From CAVYXK01 sp963708245 (lineage in GTDB: Bacteria > Pseudomonadota > Alphaproteobacteria > Acetobacterales > Acetobacteraceae): DNA of 64,000 nt. The notes beneath the pieces are model-generated. The model saw only the letters and a list, made by a program, of their open reading frames with translations. It had not been told where the DNA came from and did not search any database. Each line of letters starts with the position of its first letter. Position 1 is the stretch's first letter. The position numbers and the translations under genes were made by a program. This document shows positions 53,948 to 62,539 of this stretch, piece by piece. The DNA lies in contig OY970201.1 of the NCBI GenBank assembly GCA_963708245.1, positions 2,170,001 to 2,234,000 of the forward strand. The letters run 5' to 3'.

Positions 53948-56900
53948 ATGTCTGATTCGAACTATCTGTCGCCGGGCGTTTATATCCAGGAACTGGAGGG
54001 GCCGGCGCCGATCGTGGGTGTCAGCACCTCGATTGCCGCGTTCATCGGCATGGCAGAGCGCGGGCCGGTCAACGTTCCGATTCTTTGCTCGAGTCCCGGC
54101 GATTATACGCGCTGGTTCGGGGGCCTGCTGGTGCCGGACGAGTTTGCCGATCCGAACGATTCCAACCGGTTCCATTGCTATCTACCATACGCGGTTGCCG
54201 GGTTTTTCAACAATTCAGGCCAGGTTGCGTATGTGATCCGCGTGCTGCCGGATGAGGCGAGCGCGGCCTGGGAGTTTCTATACGATCGCACCGGAATCAC
54301 CGCGGTCACCAGTGCCCTGGTGCGCAGCGCCGCGGTCGGCGACGGTTCCGCGACGACGCCATTGATCATGCTTTCGCCGGTACCGCCGGCGAGCACAGCC
54401 GCGCTTATCTCCACCATCCGCATCGGCGATGGCAGTGTCAGCGAGTATCAGCAGATCGCGGCGACGGCGAGCGTTACCGACCTGGTGGCGCTGGATCTGC
54501 CGCTGGCTCTCAGTCATGCCGCCGGGACGCCAACCGCGCCTTATGCGCGGGTCGCGCAAGGTACCAGCACCTATACGCTGACAGCCGATGTGGTGCAGGG
54601 CCAGGCGGTGATCAGCGTCAGCAGCGCCAATTCGTTGAACACGTTCCCGGACCTGCTTTTGGAGCTTGCTGGCGGCGGTGTGGTAGCGATCGTTGTTCCG
54701 GCGGCCGTGGTGCCTACGGTCAGTGGTGAGTTCTCCATCACGCTGACGCAGCCGCTGACGGTCGGCTTCGCCGCCGCGACGACTGTTGTTACCGCGCTGG
54801 TTGCCTCGCCGGCGGCGGCCGGGAGCCAGATGGTCGGCAGCAATCCGCCGTACACGCTCACCGCGAACGCGGCGGTCGGCGCGACATCGCTGACGGTTAA
54901 CAGCTCGACGGACAATCTCGCGACCTTCAGCAACTGGTTGCTGGAACTCGTGTCGGGTGCGGTCACCGCGGTGGTGACGCCGACCGCGGTCACATCGCTG
55001 GGCGGCGGCAACTATACGGTGACGATCGCTTCGCCGCTGACCAACAGTTTCCCCGCCACCAGCACACAGCTTACGCCGGTGACGCCGCAGAACACGCTTG
55101 ACCTGCCGGCTTCCGGCGGCGACGCGCTGTTGTTCGTGGCGGGTGGCAGTGGACTGACCTCGGGCGATGCCCCGGCGTACTACACGGTCAACTTTCGCCA
55201 GCACGGCACAACGACGTGGACCACCGCGACGACGACGGCCACAAGTACCAGCTATACCGTCACCGGGCTGACTGCTGGCGACAGCTACGACTTCGAGGTG
55301 ATTGCCACCAATGGGGCGGGCGACAGTCCCCCGTCGCTGCTGCCCTCGATTTCCACGACCGCCGCAGCCGCCACGGTTCCAGGGCAGGTGACGGGTGTTA
55401 CCGCCGGCGCTACGACCACCGACAGCGTCGCGCTGTCGTGGACGGCGCCGGCCAGCGGCGGCGCGGCGGCGGCGTACACCGTGAATGTCCGCACCACCGC
55501 TGGTCCAGGGCCATGGATCGCGGCGAGCACAACAGCGACCGGCACCGCGTACACCGTGATCGGACTGACCGCCGCAACGAGCTATGATTTCGAGATCATC
55601 GCCACGAACTGGATGGGGTCGGGCACGGCCTCGGCGGTCGTTACGATCGTTACCGCATCGCCGGCCGCCGGTACGCCGGGCGCGGTGATCGGCCTGAGCA
55701 CCGGTGCCACCACCTTCAGCAGTATCGCGTTGGTTTGGACCGCGCCGAGCAGTGGCGGGGCGGTGACCGCGTACACGGTGAATTACCGTGTCAGCGGCAG
55801 TATGTTCTGGGTCGCGGCGAGCACGACGGTGACCGGCACCTCGTACACCGTCACCAATCTGGCGCCCAGCACGAGCTATGATTTCGCGGTCGTCGCGACG
55901 AACGCTTCCGGACCGGGCGCGACGTCGGCCGCCGTCACCGTGGCCACGCCGGCTGCACCGGCAGCCGCGCCTGGCGCCATCACCGGGCTTGCCGCCGGTT
56001 CGGTGACGTCGAGCGGTGTTCCTCTTTCGTGGACGGCGCCGACCACCGGCGGCGCCGCAGCCGATTACACCGTGAACTACCGCGTCACGGGCACTGCGGC
56101 CTGGACAACGGCGAGCACCGCGGTGGCGACCACCAGCTACACCGTGACGGGGCTCCAGCCCAGCACCAGCTATGACTTCCAGGTCATTCCCACCAACGGA
56201 ACCGGATCGGGCCCAGCCTCTGGCACCATCACTGTCAGCACCGGCGCGGCATTCACCGTGCCGGACCAACCTATCGCATTGACGGCGGGCACCATCACCA
56301 GCACGACCGTAGCACTGTCGTGGTCCGCGCCAACTGGCGAGCTGATCGACATCGATCCTACGAATCCCACGACGCGTGAAGTGCGCACCGTAGGTGCGCT
56401 GTGCCAACTGTCGCTCGCGCAGCCGGCGAGCGAGGACTGGCCGGCAAAGTCAGTCATTACGCCGGTCGCGCCGACCGCGGCGACGGCCACGTCTCTGACC
56501 GCGGCGGCGGCGGCCGGCACGCAGCTTCTGTCGCTTGCCAGCCGCACCAACATCCAGGAGGGAACGGTCCTGCTGCTCGGGACCGCGCCGGCGCAGGAAT
56601 ACGCCTCGGTGATTGCGGTGCAGGGCGTGCGCGCGCTGGCCGGTCCCGATCCGGGCGCAGTGTTGTTGAGCACGGGGCTCGTGAACAGCTATGTTAACAA
56701 CGCCGCGGTTATTCCGAGCAGTGTCAATGCCACGCCACCGGCGGGACGGCGGGCGACGCAACTTGTGCTCGACACGCCGGCCGGGGGCACCAGCGCGTTG
56801 GTTACCTGGGCTGATGGTTGGATTCCTGGCGACATCGTCCAGATCACGCTTTCTGACGGAACCGTCGCCTACAACACGATTGCCGCGCCACCGGCCGCGC

Positions 56901-58558
56901 AAGGCCTGGAAGCGGTTCAACTGGTGAACCCGGTGCTGCGCAATCACGCGGCGGGTTCGCCGGTCGTGTCGCGCAATCCGCTGATCCAGGTGCAGGCACT
57001 GGATGCTGGTGCCTGGGGCCAGCGCGTCGCGCTCGCGGTGCAGGACGAATCGCCTGGGCTGGTTTCCCGCGTTCAGGTCGTGAGTTTGGTCGGGCTGACG
57101 CAACTGCAACTGTCGGCGCTGACGGGCATTCAGCCAGGTTCTTATCTGGAATTGCTGTACCCGAACGGGACGTTGGTCGATTCGACCACGCCGTTGAAAG
57201 TTGCCGCAGTCAATCTGGCGACCACCACGATCACGCTGGATTCGGCGGTCAGCGCGATACAGGCGGGGGCGATCGGGACGTCCACGCCTACCACGCGGAT
57301 CGGCGTACGGTCGCGCGAGTTTCGGCTGACGGTCTATCTGTACCGCCACCCCGACCCGGCGGTTCCGTCGCGCAACACACAGGTGATCCAGACCGAGACG
57401 TTCCGCAATCTCGCAATGGATCCACGGCACAGCCAGTATTTCCAGACGGTGATCGGCGCGATCAACGGCCCGCTGCGGCTGTCCGACCACCGGCCGGAAG
57501 GCACCTCGTGGCTCATCAGGGTGCAGGACACGGCGACGACGCAGGCCGTGCTTTGGTCGCCGCGACTGGGACCCGAGCCGCTGGTGGACGTGTTGCCGAA
57601 CGGGCTGACGAAGCCGGCGCAGCACAAGCTGGATATCGGCGGTGACGACTCGTTAGCGACCGTGGATGACGATATGTATATTGGCGCGGACGCCACCGAT
57701 CCGGTGGACCGCACCGGCATCTACGCGGTGCAGAACGCGCCGCAGGTCAGCATCCTGGCGATTCCCGGCCAGGGCACGCCGGCGATTCAATCGGCGATGA
57801 TCGATTTCTGCGAGACTTCACTATACATCTTCGCGGTGCTCGATCCGATGTACCCGGATTCGGCGATCGCCGACATTCAGGCTCAGCGGCAGGGATTCGA
57901 TACCAAATACGCCGCGTTCTACTATCCGTGGCTGACGATCCCCGATCCGATGCCGGCGAATCTGGCGCTGGTGCCGGATTTCCCGCTGCCGCCGTCCGGC
58001 CATGTGGTGGGCATCTATGCGCGTGTCGATGATTCGCGCGGCGTGTTCAAGGCGCCGGCCAATGAAGTCGTGCAAGGCATCACCGGGCTGACCAGCACTC
58101 TGGCGCAGGGCGACCAGGACGTGCTGAACCCGGCGCCGAACAACATCAACGTTATCCGCGACTTCCGTCCGCAGGGGCGCGGCATCCGGGTGTGGGGCGC
58201 GCGCGTCATCACTTCGGACGACAATTATAGATACGTGCCGGTGCGGCGGCTGCTGATCTTCATCGAGCAGTCCTTGAACGTCGGGCTGCAGGACGTGGTG
58301 TTCGAACCGATCAGTCTGCAGCTTATGGCGACCGTCGAGCGGCTGATCGGCAACTTCCTGACCACCGTCTGGGCGTCGGGCGCACTGCAGGGGGCAACTC
58401 CCGATCAGGGGTTCTTCGTTCGCTGCGATCAGACGACGATGACGGCGGACGACATCGATGCCGGACGCCTGATCGCCCTGGTCGGCGTTGCACCGGTGAT
58501 GCCGGCGGAATTCGTGATCATCCAGATCGCGCTGATGACGGCAGCCACCAGCCAGTAA
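53948..58558 (+). CDS. giant tail sheath protein with tandem fibronectin type III domains
   Basis: 1,536 residues. Residues 1-120 are a contractile sheath N terminus (NYLSPGVYIQELEGPAPIVG, AFIGMAERGPVNVPIL). Two repeats (TYTLTADVVQGQAVISVSSA about 208; PYTLTANAAVGATSLTVNSS about 301) precede FN3 domains at about 405-475 (partial), 477-571, 573-668 and 673-766, each with VALSWTAP and SYDFEVIATN motifs, plus an FN3 start at 771-805. Sheath sequence resumes around 1120 and ends with the canonical APNNINVIRDFRPQGRGIRV, WGARVITSD and VRRLLIFIEQSL. PVC sheaths are 350-480 residues, so about 1,000 residues are inserted, probably projecting from the particle surface. Confidence 0.92.
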   Translation: MSDSNYLSPGVYIQELEGPAPIVGVSTSIAAFIGMAERGPVNVPILCSSPGDYTRWFGGLLVPDEFADPNDSNRFHCYLPYAVAGFFNNSGQVAYVIRVLPDEASAAWEFLYDRTGITAVTSALVRSAAVGDGSATTPLIMLSPVPPASTAALISTIRIGDGSVSEYQQIAATASVTDLVALDLPLALSHAAGTPTAPYARVAQGTSTYTLTADVVQGQAVISVSSANSLNTFPDLLLELAGGGVVAIVVPAAVVPTVSGEFSITLTQPLTVGFAAATTVVTALVASPAAAGSQMVGSNPPYTLTANAAVGATSLTVNSSTDNLATFSNWLLELVSGAVTAVVTPTAVTSLGGGNYTVTIASPLTNSFPATSTQLTPVTPQNTLDLPASGGDALLFVAGGSGLTSGDAPAYYTVNFRQHGTTTWTTATTTATSTSYTVTGLTAGDSYDFEVIATNGAGDSPPSLLPSISTTAAAATVPGQVTGVTAGATTTDSVALSWTAPASGGAAAAYTVNVRTTAGPGPWIAASTTATGTAYTVIGLTAATSYDFEIIATNWMGSGTASAVVTIVTASPAAGTPGAVIGLSTGATTFSSIALVWTAPSSGGAVTAYTVNYRVSGSMFWVAASTTVTGTSYTVTNLAPSTSYDFAVVATNASGPGATSAAVTVATPAAPAAAPGAITGLAAGSVTSSGVPLSWTAPTTGGAAADYTVNYRVTGTAAWTTASTAVATTSYTVTGLQPSTSYDFQVIPTNGTGSGPASGTITVSTGAAFTVPDQPIALTAGTITSTTVALSWSAPTGELIDIDPTNPTTREVRTVGALCQLSLAQPASEDWPAKSVITPVAPTAATATSLTAAAAAGTQLLSLASRTNIQEGTVLLLGTAPAQEYASVIAVQGVRALAGPDPGAVLLSTGLVNSYVNNAAVIPSSVNATPPAGRRATQLVLDTPAGGTSALVTWADGWIPGDIVQITLSDGTVAYNTIAAPPAAQGLEAVQLVNPVLRNHAAGSPVVSRNPLIQVQALDAGAWGQRVALAVQDESPGLVSRVQVVSLVGLTQLQLSALTGIQPGSYLELLYPNGTLVDSTTPLKVAAVNLATTTITLDSAVSAIQAGAIGTSTPTTRIGVRSREFRLTVYLYRHPDPAVPSRNTQVIQTETFRNLAMDPRHSQYFQTVIGAINGPLRLSDHRPEGTSWLIRVQDTATTQAVLWSPRLGPEPLVDVLPNGLTKPAQHKLDIGGDDSLATVDDDMYIGADATDPVDRTGIYAVQNAPQVSILAIPGQGTPAIQSAMIDFCETSLYIFAVLDPMYPDSAIADIQAQRQGFDTKYAAFYYPWLTIPDPMPANLALVPDFPLPPSGHVVGIYARVDDSRGVFKAPANEVVQGITGLTSTLAQGDQDVLNPAPNNINVIRDFRPQGRGIRVWGARVITSDDNYRYVPVRRLLIFIEQSLNVGLQDVVFEPISLQLMATVERLIGNFLTTVWASGALQGATPDQGFFVRCDQTTMTADDIDAGRLIALVGVAPVMPAEFVIIQIALMTAATSQ

Positions 58559-58570
58559 GAGGAGCGGGAG

Positions 58571-59023
58571 ATGTCGGGGACGACTGGAAGGCTAGATCCG
58601 TTCCGCGGATTCAACTTCCGCATCGAGATCGACAATACGACTGTCGCCTCGTTCAGCGAGGTCAGCGGGCTGACCGCGGAAGGCGATGCGGTGGATTATC
58701 GCGAGGGCAAGGACTCGGTGAACAGCGTGCGCAAGCTGGTCGGCCTGCGCAAATACAGCGTGATCACGCTGAAGCGCGGCTACACCAAGGACAGCACGCT
58801 GTGGGACTGGTACGCGGCGGTGGCGACCGGCGGTTCCACCGCCCGCCGCAGCGGCAGCATCGTGCTGCGGGACGAGACGCAGACGGACGTGCTGTTCTTC
58901 AATTTCAGCAACGCCTTCATCAACAAGATCGAAGGTCCGCATATGACCGCCAGCGGCAACGAGGTCGCGATCGAAAGCGCCGAGCTGGTGGTTGAGCTGC
59001 TGAGCATCAAGTTGGCGAAATGA
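58571..59023 (+). CDS. tail tube protein (gp19/Pvc1-like)
   Basis: 150 residues, the standard size. Tube signature: PFRGFNFRIEIDNTTVASFS, EVSGLTAEGDAVDYREGKDS, ITLKRGYTKDSTLWDWYAAV and the C-terminal ESAELVVELLSIKLA. It should form the inner tube expelled on contraction. AGGAGCGGGAG precedes ATG 58571. Stop overlaps the next gene by 4 bp. Complete. Confidence 0.94.
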   Translation: MSGTTGRLDPFRGFNFRIEIDNTTVASFSEVSGLTAEGDAVDYREGKDSVNSVRKLVGLRKYSVITLKRGYTKDSTLWDWYAAVATGGSTARRSGSIVLRDETQTDVLFFNFSNAFINKIEGPHMTASGNEVAIESAELVVELLSIKLAK

Positions 59024-61020
59024 GTCTCTCGATCCAACATCCGTCGGCGCCCGGCGCCTATCTGCAGCGCAACGACCCGGCGCCGGCGACTGTCGCGCTG
59101 CGCACCGATATCGCCGGGTTCGTCGGAATCGCGGAGCGTGGGCCAGTCGGCGTGCCGGTGGCGGTGGAGAGCGTCCGGCAGTTCCAGGCGGTGTTCGGCG
59201 ATTATATCGGCGGCGGCTTTCTGGCCTATAGCGTGCGTGCGTTCTTCGAAAATGGTGGCCGGCGCGCGCGCATCGTGCGGGTCGCGTCGCTCGATCCCGC
59301 GCAGGGGACGGCGGCGGCCTCGTGCAGCATCCCTGTGCTGGGCGGGGTCGATCCGTGGACCATTGCCGCGTCGAGCCCCGGCGCGTGGGGCAACGGAATT
59401 TCCATCGCGCTGGTCGAGCGCACGATGGGACAGGCTCTGGTGGATCAGAGCCAATCGCTGCCGACGTACGCGGTGGTGGCATCAACGTCCGGGTTTGCCG
59501 CCAATTCGCTGGTGCGGCTGACGCAGGCGGGTGCGCCGGTGCAGGTGCGCGTGCTGGCGGGAATCGATGCGATACAGAAGTTTTTGTATTGGCTCGATCC
59601 TGATCCGGCGCAGCGCGGCCCTCGCCAGTATCCGGTGACAGGATTCAATCCCGGCGTGCCGTTGCTGGCGGAAAGCCTGACCTATGACCTGGTGGTTTAC
59701 AGCCAGGGCTATGTCGCGAGCCTGAACCAGGGACTGTCGCTGGTGCCGGAGGCGCAGACCTACGCCGGCGTCCTGCTGCAAGCGATCGACTTTTCGAAGC
59801 TCTACACGCCGCCGGGCGCGCTGCCGTTGGTAACGATGATTCCACCACCCATCGCGGCAACCGATGTGCCGGCCCCGCTGTCGATCGTCTCGGGCGCGGT
59901 CGTGCCGCTGACCGGTGGGCGCGACGGAGTCGCGGTGCTTACACAGGATGATTTCATTGGCGATCCCGTCGGAACGGTTTACCTAAATGGCGCGCCGTCG
60001 GTGCGGCTCGGCCTCGCCGCGATGGCCTGTTCCAGCGACGTTTCGATGCTGGCGGTGCCCGACATCCTGATCCAGCCCATCGAGCCGCCGGTGTTCATAC
60101 CGGCCTCGGTGACGGCCGATCCGTGCCCGGTATGTCCGCCGACGCTGCCGCCTGCCGTACCGGTTTCGCCGACCGTTCCCGAAGAGTTGCCGCCGGTGTT
60201 TCCCGACTCGGCAGTGCTTGCGGTGCAGGCAGCGATGATTGCGCAATGCGAGGCGTTGGGCGACCGCATCGCCCTGCTGGATCCGCCGTGGGATGCGGCG
60301 TCGGATTCTAGCGTCGGGGTAGCGCCGGTGCAGGCTTGGCGCGACAATTTCGACAGTGAGTTCGGCGGGCTGTATTTTCCCTGGCTCGCCGCGCCCGATC
60401 CGTTGCAGCTTGCGCCGACGCGTGCGCTGCCGCCCTCGGGGCATGTCGCCGGGCTGTTCGCCGCGACCGATATCGCGATCGGCGTGCACAAGGCGCCGGC
60501 CAATGCCGACCTGTCCTGGGTGCAAGACGTGACCGTGCCGGTCGATCCGCCGACGCACGGCGTGCTGAACACCGCGGGCATCAATGTGATCCGCGGCGAC
60601 ATCGGCCGGCCGATTCGCGTGATGGGAGCGCGGACGGTTTCTTCCGACCCTACGTTCCGGTTTATTAACGTGCGACGGTTGTTGTGCATGGTGCGTGTCG
60701 CGTTGCTGCGTTCGATGCGCTGGGTCGTGTTCGAGCCGAACAATCCGCACACCCGCAACACCGTCACCGCCACGATCGGGCGGTTCCTCAATCAGCTCTG
60801 GCAGCAAGGCGCGCTGATGGGTGCCACCGCGGCGGCGGCGTACCAAGTGATCTGCGACGATAGCAACAATCCGGCGACGACGCAGGCGATGGGCGAACTG
60901 TTGGTCAATATCGCGCTCGCGCCGTCGGTGCCGTTCGAATTCGTTCTGCTGCGGCTCGGGCTCAGCGACGATACGCTGGATATTCAGGAGCGCGGCGTGC
61001 TGGCCGCCGGGAGCGGCTGA
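59020..61020 (+). CDS. second tail sheath protein (Pvc3/4-like)
   Basis: 666 residues. N terminus HPSAPGAYLQRNDPAPATVA and TDIAGFVGIAERGPVGVPVA are sheath-type; SPGAWGNGISIALVERT follows, and the C terminus has NTAGINVIRGDIGRPIRVMG, ARTVSSDPTFRFINVRRLLC and RWVVFEPNNPHTRNTVTATI, the conserved sheath C-terminal domain. Longer than standard, with an insert around residues 360-400 that is proline-rich (VCPPTLPPAVPVSPTVPEE) and contains CPVC. Start overlaps the tube stop by 4 bp. Confidence 0.93.
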   Translation: MSLSIQHPSAPGAYLQRNDPAPATVALRTDIAGFVGIAERGPVGVPVAVESVRQFQAVFGDYIGGGFLAYSVRAFFENGGRRARIVRVASLDPAQGTAAASCSIPVLGGVDPWTIAASSPGAWGNGISIALVERTMGQALVDQSQSLPTYAVVASTSGFAANSLVRLTQAGAPVQVRVLAGIDAIQKFLYWLDPDPAQRGPRQYPVTGFNPGVPLLAESLTYDLVVYSQGYVASLNQGLSLVPEAQTYAGVLLQAIDFSKLYTPPGALPLVTMIPPPIAATDVPAPLSIVSGAVVPLTGGRDGVAVLTQDDFIGDPVGTVYLNGAPSVRLGLAAMACSSDVSMLAVPDILIQPIEPPVFIPASVTADPCPVCPPTLPPAVPVSPTVPEELPPVFPDSAVLAVQAAMIAQCEALGDRIALLDPPWDAASDSSVGVAPVQAWRDNFDSEFGGLYFPWLAAPDPLQLAPTRALPPSGHVAGLFAATDIAIGVHKAPANADLSWVQDVTVPVDPPTHGVLNTAGINVIRGDIGRPIRVMGARTVSSDPTFRFINVRRLLCMVRVALLRSMRWVVFEPNNPHTRNTVTATIGRFLNQLWQQGALMGATAAAAYQVICDDSNNPATTQAMGELLVNIALAPSVPFEFVLLRLGLSDDTLDIQERGVLAAGSG

Positions 61021-61613
61021 TGTCCGGCTTTGTGCAAGCCTTGGGATTCGATCAGCAACGCAGCGATCCTTTGCTCGGCTACAACTTCCAGGTTGCGATC
61101 AGCGACAGCCAGCCGGCAACGAGCAGCACGCTGGCGGGGATCAGTATAAGCCTGACGGGTGCGCAGACGACAGCGGGATTTTCCGAGGTCTCGGGTCTTG
61201 AAGCGACGATGGATGTGGAAAACTACGACGCCGGCGGGATCAACGGAGGGACACTGCATTTTCCCGGCCGTGTCAAATGGTCGAACCTGGTGTTCAAGCG
61301 CGGCGTTATCGCGCTGCGGCCGATCACCGACACGTCGGATTTCTGGACGTGGCTGCAGGGTTTCCTCGACGGCCAGGGGGTGCGCAAGGACGGCACCATC
61401 ACGCTGATGGATGAGACAGGTGCACCGGCCTTGGTGTGGAGCTGGCGCCGCGGCCTGCCGCTGAAATGGACCGGTGCCACGATGAACGCGATGCAAAGCC
61501 AGGTCGCCGTCGAACAGCTCGAGATCGCGCATGAGGGGTTGACGAGGGTCACGGGGGGCGCCGCCGGCATTGCGATCGTCGCCGCGGCGGCCGCGATCGG
61601 CTCGCTGTTATAG
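61020..61613 (+). CDS. second tail tube protein (gp19/Pvc5-like)
   Basis: 197 residues. Tube domain: DPLLGYNFQVAISDSQPATS, TAGFSEVSGLEATMDVENYD, FKRGVIALRPITDTSDFWTW and AVEQLEIAHEGLTRV. Longer than tube 1 by about 45 residues, with an insert after the first strand and a hydrophobic C-terminal tail (AAGIAIVAAAAAIGSLL), as expected for an initiator tube layer at the baseplate. TGATG overlap with the preceding sheath gene. Confidence 0.9.
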   Translation: MSGFVQALGFDQQRSDPLLGYNFQVAISDSQPATSSTLAGISISLTGAQTTAGFSEVSGLEATMDVENYDAGGINGGTLHFPGRVKWSNLVFKRGVIALRPITDTSDFWTWLQGFLDGQGVRKDGTITLMDETGAPALVWSWRRGLPLKWTGATMNAMQSQVAVEQLEIAHEGLTRVTGGAAGIAIVAAAAAIGSLL

Positions 61614-61625
61614 GAGGCGCGGCCT

Positions 61626-61829
61626 ATGCCTGTCACCGATGTCGTCGTCGATGAAATTGTCGCCACGGTCCGCACGGTGGACAGCAACGCGCTGTTGGAT
61701 CCGAAGCTGGTACGGCGGCTGGTGCAGGCGGTACTCGCCGGCACGGATGAACGCAACGCGCGCGAGCGGCGGCGGCGCGAGGATTCGCGCATCGGCGAAG
61801 ATCCGCCAGAACAGCAGGGAGAGTGGTAG
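61626..61829 (+). CDS. small DUF5908-like eCIS protein (Pvc6-like position)
   Basis: 67 residues: MPVTDVVVDEIVATVRTVDS, a central LVRRLVQAVLAGTDERN helix and a charged tail (ARERRRREDSRIGEDP). Similar short proteins (DUF5908) lie between tube and LysM proteins in other eCIS operons. AGGAGGC precedes the start. Family call is inferred from position and size. Confidence 0.65.
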   Translation: MPVTDVVVDEIVATVRTVDSNALLDPKLVRRLVQAVLAGTDERNARERRRREDSRIGEDPPEQQGEW

Positions 61830-61832
61830 CGC

Positions 61833-62534
61833 ATGCCCAGTCCCGGTCAGGCGTCGCTGGTGATCGAATGGGGTCCGGGTGACACGGACATCGTCGATCT
61901 GCAGTACAACCCCACCGAGATCGTCCTGGAGAAGAATGTCCATATCGCGGAAATCGCCATCCCCGGGCTGACAGCACCGCTGCAGCAGTTCGTGCGCGGC
62001 GATGCAGAGACGTTGCGGCTGGAGTTGTTCTTCGACACCTCGGACCAGGGGATGGGCGTGACCGCGGTCAGCGTCGCGACCCTGACGGATCAGATCTACG
62101 CGCTGTCGCGCATCGTGCCCGACCAGCACGCGCCGCCCATCGTCACCTTTGTCTGGGGCAGCGATTTCCCGGGCAACGAATTGCCACCTGACCTCGGCAA
62201 CCAGCGCCGCAACAGCTTCACCGGCGTGGTGACCAACATACGGCAGACTTTCACGCTGTGGAGCAGCTCCGGCGTGCCGGTGCGGGCGAAGCTGTCGCTG
62301 ACCTTGCGGGAATACGCGGCCCTGCAGGATCAACTGCAGGCACTGAACCTGGCCTCGCCGAACAAGACCCACAGCTATGTGCTTGCGCGTGGCGATACGC
62401 TGGCGCTGGTGGCGGCCAACTTCTACTTCGACCCGACCAACTGGAGGCCGATCGCACTGACGAACGGCATCGACGATCCGCGCCGGCTGCAGCCCGGCAT
62501 GCAGCTCACCATCCCCGCACTGCCGGCGAACTGA
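61833..62534 (+). CDS. LysM-containing CIS tube/baseplate protein (Pvc7-like)
   Basis: 233 residues. The N-terminal two thirds (ASLVIEWGPGDTDIVDLQYN, PTEIVLEKNVHIAEIAIPGL, LRLELFFDT) is the CIS tube-type domain, and the C terminus is a LysM motif (HSYVLARGDTLALVAANFYF, WRPIALTNGIDDPRRLQPGM). In phages and PVCs this protein (gp53/Pvc7) glues the baseplate hub to the inner tube. It starts 3 bp after the previous stop. Confidence 0.9.
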   Translation: MPSPGQASLVIEWGPGDTDIVDLQYNPTEIVLEKNVHIAEIAIPGLTAPLQQFVRGDAETLRLELFFDTSDQGMGVTAVSVATLTDQIYALSRIVPDQHAPPIVTFVWGSDFPGNELPPDLGNQRRNSFTGVVTNIRQTFTLWSSSGVPVRAKLSLTLREYAALQDQLQALNLASPNKTHSYVLARGDTLALVAANFYFDPTNWRPIALTNGIDDPRRLQPGMQLTIPALPAN

Positions 62535-62539
62535 CCGTC

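Noticed and set aside
52865..54175. 436-residue minus-strand frame opposite the 382-aa gene
   Set aside because: Arg-rich shadow; the plus-strand gene is coupled to its neighbours and has protein-like composition.
55160..56360. Possible CRISPR or DNA-level tandem repeat array
   Set aside because: The periodicity is that of roughly 95-residue FN3 protein domains; DNA repeats are imperfect, in frame and without spacers. No CRISPR array was seen anywhere in the window.
54278..56407. 709-residue open frame on the minus strand opposite the giant sheath
   Set aside because: Arg/Gly/His-rich composition with no family motif; a shadow caused by GC-rich codons and the repeated FN3 sequence of the sheath gene.
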